A stretch of DNA of 64,000 nt from Allomuricauda sp. (GTDB taxonomy: Bacteria; Bacteroidota; Bacteroidia; Flavobacteriales; Flavobacteriaceae), in assembly GCA_017795045.1 (NCBI GenBank), contig CP051244.1, forward strand, positions 425,222 to 489,221, read 5' to 3'. Under the pieces are notes generated by a model, which saw only the letters and a program-made list of their open reading frames with translations, was not told where the DNA came from and made no database searches. A program made the position numbers and the translations under genes. Positions 8,813 through 18,249 of the stretch are shown one piece after another. The number at the start of each line of letters is the position of its first letter. The first letter of the stretch is position 1.

Positions 8813-11074
8813 ATGAACCAGATAGACAAACATATCGGGCGTAGAGCCTTTATACGAAATACCGGCCTTGCCAGTGGAGGACTGATCATTGGGTTTAGTT
8901 GGCTGAACTCTTGTAAACCCAAAAGCATTTCCGCCGAACAGGCTCTTGAAATGCCCAAAGAATGGTTTGAAATCAATGCCTATCTAAAAATTGGTGATAA
9001 CGGAGTGGCCACCATTTACTGCCCAAACCCAGAATTTGGCCAAGGCGTCATGACCGCCATGCCCATGATCGTTGCCGAGGAATTGGACATCACCTGGAAA
9101 GATGTATTGGTGGAACAGGCACCGTTCAACACTGAGTTATACGAACGCCAATTTACTGGAGGAAGCCAAGGGATTCGCCGCAGTTGGAAAGGTCTTCGAA
9201 TGGCCGGGGCAACCGCCAAACAAATGCTCAAGCAAGCCGCCGCCGCGGCATGGCAAGTTCCCGTTTCCGAGATTTCGGTTTCTGATGGGGTATTGAGCCA
9301 TGAAGCCTCAGGAAAAACCGCAGGGTTCGGGGAAATGGCCGCAGCAGCATCAAACATGGAGGTTCCCGAAAAGGTGGAAACCAAGGCTGTAAAAGATTTC
9401 AAGATCATCAGTCACTCAAAGAAAAATGTAGAAGGTAAACAAATTGTAACCGGCGAGCCCATGTTCGGCTTGGATTACCAATACGAGGGAACCTTGATCG
9501 CCATGGTTGCCCATCCACCTGCCTTTGGCTTGAAACTGAAATCATTTGACGATTCCGAAGTACGGAATATGCCCGGGATTGTGGATGTATTTCAAATCAA
9601 TACCTACGATGACAATTTTGTACGGAATTTTTTTGACACCAATGCATTTCCCGATTTGGTGGCCATTGTGGGCAAGACCACTTGGGAGGTCATGAACGCC
9701 AAAAAGAAACTCAAGGCAGAATGGGAGCCCATATCGGAGAAAAAACTCACCATTGACCGTTTTGGAAGCATCAGCGAAATCACCGTTCCCAGTGGCTTGG
9801 AAAGCACCAATAAGCATAACGAACTTATGGAGAAGATGGCTTCCCAACCCGGGGAAATCGCCAGAAAGGATGGAGATCCGGAGTCCGCATTCAAAAATGC
9901 GGCCAAAGTATTGGAAAGATCCTATAGCTGCCCATTTTTGGCACACAACTGTATGGAGCCCATGAATTTCTTTGCCCATGTGACCGATGAGGGAATTAAA
10001 CTGGCCGGACCTTCGCAAGCCCCCAGTATCATTGAGTCCACTTTGGCATCCCGTTTGGATGTACCCGCGGAAAAAATTGAGATAGAAATGACACGAATGG
10101 GAGGCGGTTTTGGACGTAGGGCCTATGGCCATTACGCCATTGAGGCTGCCCTCATCTCAAAACAGGCCAAGGCACCCATAAAATTGGTGTACAGTAGGGA
10201 AGATGATATGACTTTTGGAATTTATCGTCCATCCTACCAAGCTACCTACCGCGCCGCATTGGATGAAAACAACAACCTCATAGCCTTCCACGTGAAATCT
10301 GGAGGCGTTCCTGAAAGTCCACTCTTTGCCAACCGTTTTCCAGCGGGTGCGGTGGACAATTATTTGGCGGAACAATGGGTCATCAATTCAAACATCACCA
10401 TTGGTGCGTTCAGGGCACCCCGATCCAATTTTACCGCCGGTGTTGAACAGGCCTTCTTGGATGAAGTGGCCGAGGCGGCAGGAAAGGACCCCATCGATTT
10501 TAGATTGGAATTGCTCAAACGGGTCAAGGAAAATCCGGTCGGCGAAGAAAATGATTATGAACCGGACCGAATTGCTGGTGTATTGAAGCTGGTCAAGGAA
10601 AAATCCAATTGGGGACAAACCCCACCAGGAGTCCACCGAGGTGTTTCCGCTTATTTCTGCCATAACAGCTATGCCGCCCATGTAGTGGATGTGGTCATGG
10701 ACGGGGACCAACCACGGGTTGAAAAGGTAACATGCGCCATTGATTGCGGTATTGTCATAAATCCGGATGCAGCCTCCCTCATGGCCGAAGGTGCCATTGT
10801 TGATGGCATTGGAAATGCCATGTACGGCAACATGTCCTTTACCGATGGGAAACCGGACCATTCCAATTTTGATACCTACAAGATGATACGACAAAATGAG
10901 GCTCCCAAAAAAATCGAGGTTCATTTCGTGCAAAACGAAATTGACCCGACCGGTTTGGGTGAACCACCGTTTCCTCCTGTATTTGGAGCTTTGGCCAATG
11001 CATTGTACAAAGCCACTGGAAGAAGATTTACCAAACAACCCTTTAGCACCGACAAACCACCTTTGGTGGGCTGA
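8813..11074 (+). CDS. Molybdopterin-binding subunit of a xanthine dehydrogenase-family oxidoreductase (IorB-like), copy 1
   Basis: 753-residue catalytic subunit. The N-terminus has a twin-arginine motif (GRRAFIRN, residues 9-16), a hydrophobic stretch and a Cys at about 35 (WLNSCKP), so it is probably exported folded by Tat and may be lipid-anchored. The cofactor-binding motifs GGGFGRRAYGHYAIEAAL and GAFRAPRSNF are present, as is the catalytic Glu in GLGEPPFPP near residue 715. It sits between the 2Fe-2S gene and a second large subunit of identical length. No FAD subunit is nearby, as expected for the IorAB type. Confidence 0.92.
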   Translation: MNQIDKHIGRRAFIRNTGLASGGLIIGFSWLNSCKPKSISAEQALEMPKEWFEINAYLKIGDNGVATIYCPNPEFGQGVMTAMPMIVAEELDITWKDVLVEQAPFNTELYERQFTGGSQGIRRSWKGLRMAGATAKQMLKQAAAAAWQVPVSEISVSDGVLSHEASGKTAGFGEMAAAASNMEVPEKVETKAVKDFKIISHSKKNVEGKQIVTGEPMFGLDYQYEGTLIAMVAHPPAFGLKLKSFDDSEVRNMPGIVDVFQINTYDDNFVRNFFDTNAFPDLVAIVGKTTWEVMNAKKKLKAEWEPISEKKLTIDRFGSISEITVPSGLESTNKHNELMEKMASQPGEIARKDGDPESAFKNAAKVLERSYSCPFLAHNCMEPMNFFAHVTDEGIKLAGPSQAPSIIESTLASRLDVPAEKIEIEMTRMGGGFGRRAYGHYAIEAALISKQAKAPIKLVYSREDDMTFGIYRPSYQATYRAALDENNNLIAFHVKSGGVPESPLFANRFPAGAVDNYLAEQWVINSNITIGAFRAPRSNFTAGVEQAFLDEVAEAAGKDPIDFRLELLKRVKENPVGEENDYEPDRIAGVLKLVKEKSNWGQTPPGVHRGVSAYFCHNSYAAHVVDVVMDGDQPRVEKVTCAIDCGIVINPDAASLMAEGAIVDGIGNAMYGNMSFTDGKPDHSNFDTYKMIRQNEAPKKIEVHFVQNEIDPTGLGEPPFPPVFGALANALYKATGRRFTKQPFSTDKPPLVG

Positions 11075-11108
11075 CCCCTAAATCCCATACGCTCCAAGGA
11101 CATACCAA

Positions 11109-13370
11109 ATGACAGCTATAAAAACCAAAATCGGAAGACGCGCTTTTATCAAAAATACCAGTCTGGTCAGTGGCGGACTTGTTTTGGGCTTTAGCTGGCT
11201 GAATTCCTGTAAGCCAAAAGTAGGTCTGGACATGGCAGCCAAAGAACTGCCCAAAGAATGGTTTAAACTGAACGGATATTTAAAAATTGGAGAGAACGGT
11301 TTGGTCACCATCCTATCCCCCAACCCCGAAGCAGGTCAGAATGTAAAGACGTCCATGCCCATGATTATTGCTGATGAATTGGATGTGGACTGGAAAGATG
11401 TCATGGTTGAACAAGCCCCGTTGGACACAGGGGCCTTTACGCGACAATTTATTGGCGGAAGTCAAGCTTTACGTCAAGGATGGACCGGTTTGCGGATGGC
11501 AGGGGCAACGGCACGGCAAATGCTAAAAATGGCCGCAGCCCAAGTCTGGAAGGTTCCTGCGGATGAAATAAAAACCTCCGGGGGAATGCTGAGCCATGAA
11601 GGTTCCGGTAATTCTGCAACCTACGGTGACATGGCCTCCGCAGCGGCAAAAATGGAAGTCCCCGAGGAGGTTCAGCTCAAGGAGAAGAGCGATTTTAACA
11701 TCATTGGTACATCACAAAAGAATGTGGATGGCATGGATATCGTGACAGGCAAACCTCTTTTTGGTATCGACACCCACAAAGAGGGTATGCTCATCGCCAT
11801 GATTGTGCATCCGCCAGCTTTTGGATTACAACTAAAATCCATAGACGACTCAGAGGTAAGATCCATGCCAGGCATCCGGGATGTCTTTACGGTAAAAGTG
11901 TTCAATGATGATTATGTAAAGACCTTCTTTGACACCCGCACCTATAATGAAGTGGCCGTAATCGTAGGAGATTCCACCTGGGAGGTGATGCAAGCCAAAA
12001 AAGCCTTGAAAATAGAATGCGAACCCATCCAAAGTTCAACAGAAACCAGGGATAGATTCGGAACCACTTGGGAGCAACATACCCCAAAAGGCCTTGAAAA
12101 CACGGAGGAACATTATGCCCAAATGCTGAGTAGGGCCAAAAAAGGCGGGGTAGTCCGTCGTAGGGACGGAAATCCGGAACAAGCTTTCTCAACATCCGCC
12201 AAAGTGATTGAACGCACCTATACCGGCCCATTTTTGGCACACAATTGCATGGAACCCATGAACTTCTTTGCCCATGTGAAAGACGGCAAAGCAGAATTGA
12301 TAGGCCCCTTGCAAAAACCAGAGTTTACGGAGCAAACCCTTTCGGCCCGTACAGGTATCCCCTTGGAGAACATAGACATCAAAATGACACGCTTGGGTGG
12401 TGGTTACGGAAGGCGTTCTTATGCCCATTGGCTTGTGGAAGCCGCTCTGATCTCTCAAAGGATGGAAGCCCCCATAAAACTGATCTATACCCGTGAGGAT
12501 GATATGACAGATGGCGTCTATCGCCCTACCTACCATGCAAAACTAAGGGCGGCGTTGGATGCAGACAACAACCTTATCGCCTACCATGTAAATGCTGGAG
12601 GTATTCCCGAAAGCCCGCTTTACGAAAACCGTTTCCCGGCCGGGACGGTAGACCATTATTTGGCAGAGGGCTGGACCATTGACAGTAATATTACCGTAGG
12701 CTCTTTTAGAGCGCCAAGTTCCAATTTTATGGCCTGTGCCGAACAATCCTTTTTGGATGAGGTAGCCGAGGTTGCGGGCAAAGACCCCATTGATTTTCGA
12801 CTGGAACTATTGGATAGGGCCATAAAAAAGCCCATGAAAGATGTGACCAATGATTATGACCCAGCGCGCTATGCAGGAGTTTTAAAGCTGGTCAAGGAAA
12901 AATCCGAATGGGGAAATCAAGATGCAAACATCAGTCGGGGTGTGGCAGCCTATTTTTGCCATAATTCCTATGCCGCCCAAGTCTTGGATATGGTCATGGA
13001 AGATGGAAAGCCCAAGGTACAGAAAGTGACCTGTGCGGTTGACTGCGGTTTAGTAGTGAATCCTGATGCCGCTACAAATTTGGCGGAAGGTGGTATTGTG
13101 GACGGGATTGGAAATGCACTTTTCGGCGAACTTACCTTTAAAGAGGGCATGCCCACCAAAAAGAATTTCGACACCTACCGAATGATCCGCATGCAAGAAG
13201 CCCCAAAGGAAATCGAGGTACATTTTGTAAAGAGCGATATAGACCCGACCGGATTGGGAGAGCCCACTTTTCCACCCATATTCCCAGCTTTGGCCAACGC
13301 CATCTACCAAGCAACGGGAAAGCGCCTCTATCAACAACCTTTTTTAAAGAACGGTGGCATTTTGTTTTAA
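11109..13370 (+). CDS. Molybdopterin-binding subunit of a xanthine dehydrogenase-family oxidoreductase (IorB-like), copy 2
   Basis: Also 753 residues and clearly a tandem paralogue of the preceding gene: same Tat-type N-terminus (GRRAFIKNTSLVSGG then WLNSCKPK), same order of motifs (GGGYGRRSYAHWLVEAAL, GSFRAPSSNF, catalytic Glu in GLGEPTFPP). Many positions differ throughout, so the duplication is not recent. It follows 34 bases behind copy 1. The two probably share the single upstream 2Fe-2S subunit, either as alternative enzymes with different substrates or as a mixed complex. Substrates are unknown. Confidence 0.92.
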   Translation: MTAIKTKIGRRAFIKNTSLVSGGLVLGFSWLNSCKPKVGLDMAAKELPKEWFKLNGYLKIGENGLVTILSPNPEAGQNVKTSMPMIIADELDVDWKDVMVEQAPLDTGAFTRQFIGGSQALRQGWTGLRMAGATARQMLKMAAAQVWKVPADEIKTSGGMLSHEGSGNSATYGDMASAAAKMEVPEEVQLKEKSDFNIIGTSQKNVDGMDIVTGKPLFGIDTHKEGMLIAMIVHPPAFGLQLKSIDDSEVRSMPGIRDVFTVKVFNDDYVKTFFDTRTYNEVAVIVGDSTWEVMQAKKALKIECEPIQSSTETRDRFGTTWEQHTPKGLENTEEHYAQMLSRAKKGGVVRRRDGNPEQAFSTSAKVIERTYTGPFLAHNCMEPMNFFAHVKDGKAELIGPLQKPEFTEQTLSARTGIPLENIDIKMTRLGGGYGRRSYAHWLVEAALISQRMEAPIKLIYTREDDMTDGVYRPTYHAKLRAALDADNNLIAYHVNAGGIPESPLYENRFPAGTVDHYLAEGWTIDSNITVGSFRAPSSNFMACAEQSFLDEVAEVAGKDPIDFRLELLDRAIKKPMKDVTNDYDPARYAGVLKLVKEKSEWGNQDANISRGVAAYFCHNSYAAQVLDMVMEDGKPKVQKVTCAVDCGLVVNPDAATNLAEGGIVDGIGNALFGELTFKEGMPTKKNFDTYRMIRMQEAPKEIEVHFVKSDIDPTGLGEPTFPPIFPALANAIYQATGKRLYQQPFLKNGGILF

Positions 13371-13497
13371 AGTCTTGGGAACAATTGGTTTGGTGGAAGG
13401 CCGATAAGAACAAACATCCACTTTCACGCCCACAAAAATCACCAAAGCTTAATACCCGAAAGGCTTACGTTTGCCCGTACTGGAGAAATCCCCTCAA

Positions 13498-14223
13498 TTA
13501 TAAATTCAAGATGTCGAAGAAATTGGCCTTGTAGCTTTCCCCTATCGGAATTCGGACATCATTGATCACAATTCTGTTCCTCTGTACTGTTTTAATGCAA
13601 GAAATATTGACCACAAAGGATTTATGCACTCTTAAAAACTGATGGGCCGGCAGTTTCTCCATGATCTCCTTGAAGCTCATCAAGGTCAGTATGGCCTTAT
13701 TGGTTCCCTCCACATGTATTTTAAGATAATCCTTAAGCCCTTGGATATATTGCAAATCATTAAGATTGATCTTCACACTTTCATACTCTGCCTTTACAAA
13801 GATGTATTCCGAGGATTTTGTTCCTTCCCCGTGGGACGGAAAAACATTTTGGGGCTCAATGGGCCTTTTATAGCCCATAACTTCCTTGGCTCTTGAAATT
13901 GCTTTAATGAACCGATTGTACGGTATAGGCTTTACCAGATAATCAATGGCGTTCAAATTGAACCCCTCAACCGCATATTGCGAATAAGCCGTGGTGAAAA
14001 TGAACATAGGGGTATTGTCCAAAGAGGAAATAAAATCAATTCCGTTGATCTGGGGCATTTCGATATCACAGAAAATTAGGTCCACCTTTTTTTCCTTGAT
14101 TATGGAAATGGCATCCAGCGGATTGGTAAACGTACCTTCCAGTTCCACAAAGTCCAGCTTCTGGCAATATTCCATCAACAAATCTATTGCCAATGGTTCA
14201 TCATCAATTATGATACATTTCAT
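13498..14223 (-). CDS. LytTR-type response regulator
   Basis: 241 residues. The receiver domain (1-120) has the acidic pair at the start (IIDDEP), the phospho-acceptor Asp in LIFCDIEMPQINGIDF and the Lys in YLVKPI. The C-terminal LytTR DNA-binding domain (about 140-240) ends LRVHKSFVVNISCIKTVQ then IPIGESYKANFF. It is the last gene of a leftward operon, 11 bases behind the histidine kinase that is its evident partner. The targets are not visible; the two upstream genes for cell-envelope proteins suggest an envelope or extracellular signal. Confidence 0.95.
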   Translation of the reverse strand: MKCIIIDDEPLAIDLLMEYCQKLDFVELEGTFTNPLDAISIIKEKKVDLIFCDIEMPQINGIDFISSLDNTPMFIFTTAYSQYAVEGFNLNAIDYLVKPIPYNRFIKAISRAKEVMGYKRPIEPQNVFPSHGEGTKSSEYIFVKAEYESVKINLNDLQYIQGLKDYLKIHVEGTNKAILTLMSFKEIMEKLPAHQFLRVHKSFVVNISCIKTVQRNRIVINDVRIPIGESYKANFFDILNL

Positions 14224-14234
14224 CCTTTACCAAT

Positions 14235-15272
14235 TTACCACTCTTTAGGCCACAAGTCAAGAATAAGGGTCACTTCATAATTTTGACCATCATTGACTAT
14301 ATCCAGGGTATGCCTGTTTGGATACAACAGGTTCAATCTATTTTTTATATTCTCCAGCCCCACTCCCGAGCTACCTTGTTCCGCCCTGTGTGCACCTATT
14401 CTATTCCTGACCTTGAACACAATTGACTCTTGTTCTATCTGAAGGTTTATTTCGACATGTGTTTTCCCTTTAAAATCCGTTCCGTACTTGAATGCATTTT
14501 CAATAAAGGAAATGAAGAGCAAAGGGGGCAATTCTTTCCCTTTTTCATCCCCGGACATTCGCAGTTTTACGTTGACGCTATCGGACAAGCGCAACCTTTG
14601 TAACCTTACATAATTTTTAATATAGTCCATTTCTTTGCCCAAAGGCACTTTGTCCTTGTCCGCTTCATACAGCATATATCTCATAAGCTCGGAAAGGGTG
14701 ATGATCGCTTCGGAGGTTATACTGGAATTCTTTACTGAAAGTGAATAAATGGCATTCAGTGAATTGAACAGAAAATGGGGGTTGAGCTGCGTTTTAAGGA
14801 CTTGTAACTCTGAATGGACCTTTTCGTTTTCCACTTGGACCCGAAGCCCTTCGTTCTTTCTCCATTCCATATACAACCGAAGAAGCCCACTCACAAAAAT
14901 CGGCGCGCTCAAATTAAGCATAGTGAATATCTGACGCATCGGAAAATCGGGGCCCCTCCCATGATCTTCAATAAATCGAGTAGGAACGCGAGGTCCAAAA
15001 TCAAAACTTAAATTAATGACAAGTCCAATCCCCAAGACAATGGCCAAACAAGCAATAATGTAATAGGCCGTATGCCTTTTCAACAAAATCCGGGGTACGA
15101 GCAGATAATAGTTAATATAAAAAAGGACAACCACAAAAGTAAGCCGCAAGGGAAGGTCTGGCGGAATCAGTCGGAACTGAAACAGAAATGGCAGCAAAAA
15201 AAGTCCATAAAGCAATATCCATAGTGATAAATGGATAATGAACGTTCTTATTTTTGGTCGCCCTAAAACCAT
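14235..15272 (-). CDS. LytS/YpdA-type sensor histidine kinase
   Basis: 345 residues. About four membrane segments fill the first 135 residues and no separate periplasmic sensor domain is seen. The His_kinase (PF06580-type) domain has the phospho-acceptor His in LNPHFLFNSLNAIYSL and the ATP-binding part with FIENAFKYG and GVGLENIKNRL. It is paired with the LytTR regulator 11 bases downstream and starts 10 bases behind the DUF4907 gene. The absence of an extracytoplasmic domain suggests that it senses through its membrane part or through the partner proteins in the operon (inference). Confidence 0.94.
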   Translation of the reverse strand: MVLGRPKIRTFIIHLSLWILLYGLFLLPFLFQFRLIPPDLPLRLTFVVVLFYINYYLLVPRILLKRHTAYYIIACLAIVLGIGLVINLSFDFGPRVPTRFIEDHGRGPDFPMRQIFTMLNLSAPIFVSGLLRLYMEWRKNEGLRVQVENEKVHSELQVLKTQLNPHFLFNSLNAIYSLSVKNSSITSEAIITLSELMRYMLYEADKDKVPLGKEMDYIKNYVRLQRLRLSDSVNVKLRMSGDEKGKELPPLLFISFIENAFKYGTDFKGKTHVEINLQIEQESIVFKVRNRIGAHRAEQGSSGVGLENIKNRLNLLYPNRHTLDIVNDGQNYEVTLILDLWPKEW

Positions 15273-15282
15273 ACAATACTTG

Positions 15283-15693
15283 CTAAGGCGTTAAAATTAC
15301 AACATCCAATGCTTTAATGTCTTCCAGGGAAAGCTCAGGGGATTGTTTCTCCATGATCTTTTCAATAACCAGTCCTGCCACGGAAGTGGCATCTTCTGGA
15401 CGTTGAAATGGGACGTTTCCCCTGAGCACTGGAATACACTCTTGTTGGATAAGCAGCCTATCCCCATAAAATATTTGATAGCCATACCCATTGCCAACCT
15501 TAATTACTTCTGTCCGAAATTGGGTTTTGTCTCCCCTTTCACCATCCTGTTTAAGAAGGAGACCCATGCCAATAATCGTAGCACCAATGAACATCAACAA
15601 TACCATTGCCATGGTTTTCGTCATGGCATTGGACCCCATCCCCTTCATTCCCAAAAAATTTTCCTTGGACAAACCCCTATTATCACTTCCCAT
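15283..15693 (-). CDS. DUF4907 family membrane-anchored protein
   Basis: 136 residues from the ATG at 15693, five bases after the stop of the kelch gene; a TTG at 15702 would make the two overlap. One hydrophobic segment (about 28-48, TMAMVLLMFIGATIIGMGLL) anchors it, with the rest outside. The outside part, VIKVGNGYGYQIFYGDRLLIQQ followed by PVLRGNVPFQRPEDA and a terminal LDVVILTP, matches DUF4907, a small Bacteroidota family of unknown function. Tight spacing to the kinase gene makes a role in the same signalling unit likely. Confidence 0.8.
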   Translation of the reverse strand: MGSDNRGLSKENFLGMKGMGSNAMTKTMAMVLLMFIGATIIGMGLLLKQDGERGDKTQFRTEVIKVGNGYGYQIFYGDRLLIQQECIPVLRGNVPFQRPEDATSVAGLVIEKIMEKQSPELSLEDIKALDVVILTP

Positions 15694-15698
15694 CCGGA

Positions 15699-16703
15699 TC
15701 AATCCTCTTCATCATATTCCTCAAATGGCAAGAACTCGTCCAAATCATCCAGATAAAGGGTTCCATTTCTACCCATCCCCACAAAAGCCCTTGTGGAATT
15801 GGAAAAGACAATGGCATCTTGCCGAGTGGAGCCTTCAAAACTGGTCTTGGATTCCCAGGTATCGGAAGAGGCATCATACTCCCAAACACTGATGGTGGCC
15901 CCACTTCGTTCCCCACAGGCAATGTACCCATAGCCATTCAATTCAAAACCAACAGCATTGCTTCTAGTGATCTCATATTCATCCTCCTCATCCAAATCTG
16001 TTTTTTTGGTCCAATCTTCGGTATCCGGGTCAAATGCCCAAAAGTCGTCCAGATATACCCCATTGGAAACCCCGGTCCCCATATATACAGTTCCGTTTAC
16101 AGTGAACGTTGTGGCAGCCCTTCTTTTGTCCCCACCAAATCCTTCCAGCTCGGTCCAGGTATCCGTAGAAGGATCATATTTCCAGAAATCCTTTCTATCG
16201 TTCTCTCCATCGTATCCAGTACCAAAATATCCATAACCGTTGGCCGAAAACGCCACTGCACTCCTCCTCTTGATACCAGGAAGCGAATCAATTTGTGTCC
16301 AACTATTGGTTGTTGGGTCGTAAGAATAAAAATCGCTCAGTTCGTCTACACCATCATAGCCAGAACCGATATAGCCTTTGCCATCAATATCGAATCCTAC
16401 CGCAGCATTTCTGGGCGTTCCAGGAAAATCCGCTTTTTGGGACCAATAATCACCTTCAATATCATAGGCCCAAAACGAGTTGAGATAGTCATCCCCATCA
16501 TAGCCAACCCCCATATACCCCATATTGTCAATTACAAATGCGGCGGCCCCACTTCTAGGGCTTCCATCAAATACGGATCGATCGATCCAATTACCCAAGT
16601 CTTCGACATCCTCATCGTTGGAACAACTTAAAAGAAACATCCCAAAAAGGATCACAACAAACATTTTACTTGTCACTTGTACTGTCTTGTCCATGTCAAC
16701 CAT
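15699..16703 (-). CDS. Kelch-repeat lipoprotein
   Basis: Up to 334 residues; starts at 16703 (M1) or 16694 (M4) are both possible. The signal peptide ends in the lipobox LLSCSND, so it is a lipoprotein. The mature part consists of about six kelch-type blades of roughly 50 residues, each with the pattern AVGF-GYGYxGxGYDG-DFWxYDPxTDxW, predicted to close into a beta-propeller. It ends in an acidic tail (EEYDEED). It is the first gene of an operon that continues with DUF4907, a histidine kinase and a response regulator. Its ligand is unknown. Confidence 0.9.
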   Translation of the reverse strand: MVDMDKTVQVTSKMFVVILFGMFLLSCSNDEDVEDLGNWIDRSVFDGSPRSGAAAFVIDNMGYMGVGYDGDDYLNSFWAYDIEGDYWSQKADFPGTPRNAAVGFDIDGKGYIGSGYDGVDELSDFYSYDPTTNSWTQIDSLPGIKRRSAVAFSANGYGYFGTGYDGENDRKDFWKYDPSTDTWTELEGFGGDKRRAATTFTVNGTVYMGTGVSNGVYLDDFWAFDPDTEDWTKKTDLDEEDEYEITRSNAVGFELNGYGYIACGERSGATISVWEYDASSDTWESKTSFEGSTRQDAIVFSNSTRAFVGMGRNGTLYLDDLDEFLPFEEYDEED

Positions 16704-16714
16704 TTAATTTTTGT

Positions 16715-16722
16715 CAAAAGTA
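16715..16722 (-). promoter_or_regulatory. Possible -7 box of the kelch/DUF4907/LytSR operon
   Basis: On the minus strand TACTTTTG fits TAnnTTTG and lies 11 bases before the upstream ATG of the kelch gene. No good -33 TTG is seen 19-21 bases further upstream. Confidence 0.4.
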
Positions 16723-16894
16723 ATTTTAGGTCCCTTCTGGTTGAAAGAGAATATATGAACCCTAAGTTTTAACCTTTCAATCCAAAAAAAACATCGACAA
16801 ACGCTAACTATGGCCTTATAGGGAAAAAACAACAGCTTTGTCCCATAATTATCCAAGTTGGTCTATTCCCATTCCTAAGGGCTTTCGCAGCTTA

Positions 16895-16902
16895 TACTTT
16901 TG
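16895..16902 (+). promoter_or_regulatory. Possible -7 box of the DUF4270 gene
   Basis: TACTTTTG fits TAnnTTTG and lies 15 bases before the ATG at 16918. It would produce a very short leader, common in this phylum. No clear -33 element. Confidence 0.4.
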
Positions 16903-16917
16903 GTGAAAACTAAATTT

Positions 16918-18249
16918 ATGAGAAGATTATTGGGAATGATCACCCCTTTCATTCTACTGTTGACCTCCTGCACTTCCGAAAATTATAATTCTTCCGATTT
17001 CTTGGCAGGTGAGGCCTTTTCCGACAGCAATATGCGAGTTGTTTTAATCGACACCATGACAGTAGAAACCTCCACGATGAAATTTGACAGTATCCAGACC
17101 AGTCAATCCAGTCGGATTTTGGTCGGACAATATTCCGACCCCATTTTTGGAAAGGTCAAAGCCTCCAGCTATATGGGGTTGATTCCAAACTCATTCTCAA
17201 TAGACAGTGAAGCGGAATATGACAGCATTGTCCTTTTTCTGAAACTGGACAACTACTATTACAACGATACCCTTGAGACCAACAACCTGCACATAAAGCG
17301 ATTGACGAAGACCCTTAGACCCAATGAAGGCGATGCTCTTTACAATACGGCAAAGGCGTCCTACCTTAACGAGGACCTTGGGGTACTTTCCTATCAACCA
17401 AGGCCCATGGAATCTGACACAATTGCCATTAAGATTTCCGATGAACTCGGCAGGGAACTCTTCAACGGACTTCAAGAAAAATTGATCACCAATACCGACC
17501 AGTTCAAAGACTATTTTAAGGGTATTGGGATAATTCCCGGAGACAATGACAATGGCTCTGTAGTCGGTTTTTCCAAAGATACCGGTGCCAGTTTTATGCG
17601 TTTGTACTATGGCATTTCAGAAGAGGATGAACGGGTTCAGGACAACATCGACTTTGAGTTGGATCTTAGCACCACACCAGTACCTTTTTTCAACCAGATT
17701 TTGGCCGAAAATCCTATTGAACAACTCCAAATGTTACAGGATAAGGAGTCCGTACTTTCCAGTTCGGAAGCCGCCAATAGATGTTTTGTGCAATCTGGTG
17801 TCGGGGTAGCGGCCCGTATTCAGTTTCCGACTGTCAAAACCATTTACGATATAAAGGGACAGGGCACCATACTGGACGCCGTTCTTAAAATTAAACCCGA
17901 ACCGGGCAGCTTTGACGACAATCTCATACTTCGTGACACCCTATCCGTTTATGTGGTGGACCGCAACAATGACCTGATACAGCAATTGTTTTATCAAGAA
18001 GTATCCCCTGTACAAGCCACTCTCAACAGAGAAAAAGAAGAATTCAACGAAATATATTATGAAATCCAACTGGGCAGCTACATAGAACAGCTGTTACTGG
18101 CCGAAAGGGAAACCAATGAGGCATTGATCCTATTGCCCAATGACTACGACTCCACGGTGGACCGCTTTGTCCTGAACGGCATGGACAATTCAGATTTTAG
18201 AACAGTACTGGAACTTACCTACGCAATATATGATGAAGATGAAGAATAG
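16918..18249 (+). CDS. DUF4270 family lipoprotein
   Basis: 443 residues from the ATG at 16918 (MRRLLGMITPF). The lipobox is LLTSC at about residues 16-20. The pattern of the N-terminal region (SRILVGQYSDPIFGKVKASSYMGL) and the C-terminal NDYDSTVDRFVLNG are typical of DUF4270, a Bacteroidota surface-lipoprotein family without known function. Its end overlaps the start of the next gene, an outer-membrane barrel, so the two are probably translationally coupled and may act together at the outer membrane (inference). Confidence 0.88.
   Translation: MRRLLGMITPFILLLTSCTSENYNSSDFLAGEAFSDSNMRVVLIDTMTVETSTMKFDSIQTSQSSRILVGQYSDPIFGKVKASSYMGLIPNSFSIDSEAEYDSIVLFLKLDNYYYNDTLETNNLHIKRLTKTLRPNEGDALYNTAKASYLNEDLGVLSYQPRPMESDTIAIKISDELGRELFNGLQEKLITNTDQFKDYFKGIGIIPGDNDNGSVVGFSKDTGASFMRLYYGISEEDERVQDNIDFELDLSTTPVPFFNQILAENPIEQLQMLQDKESVLSSSEAANRCFVQSGVGVAARIQFPTVKTIYDIKGQGTILDAVLKIKPEPGSFDDNLILRDTLSVYVVDRNNDLIQQLFYQEVSPVQATLNREKEEFNEIYYEIQLGSYIEQLLLAERETNEALILLPNDYDSTVDRFVLNGMDNSDFRTVLELTYAIYDEDEE

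Noticed and set aside
15606..16631. Plus-strand open frame of 341 codons
   Set aside because: Antisense to the kelch lipoprotein; its repeats mirror those of the kelch gene.
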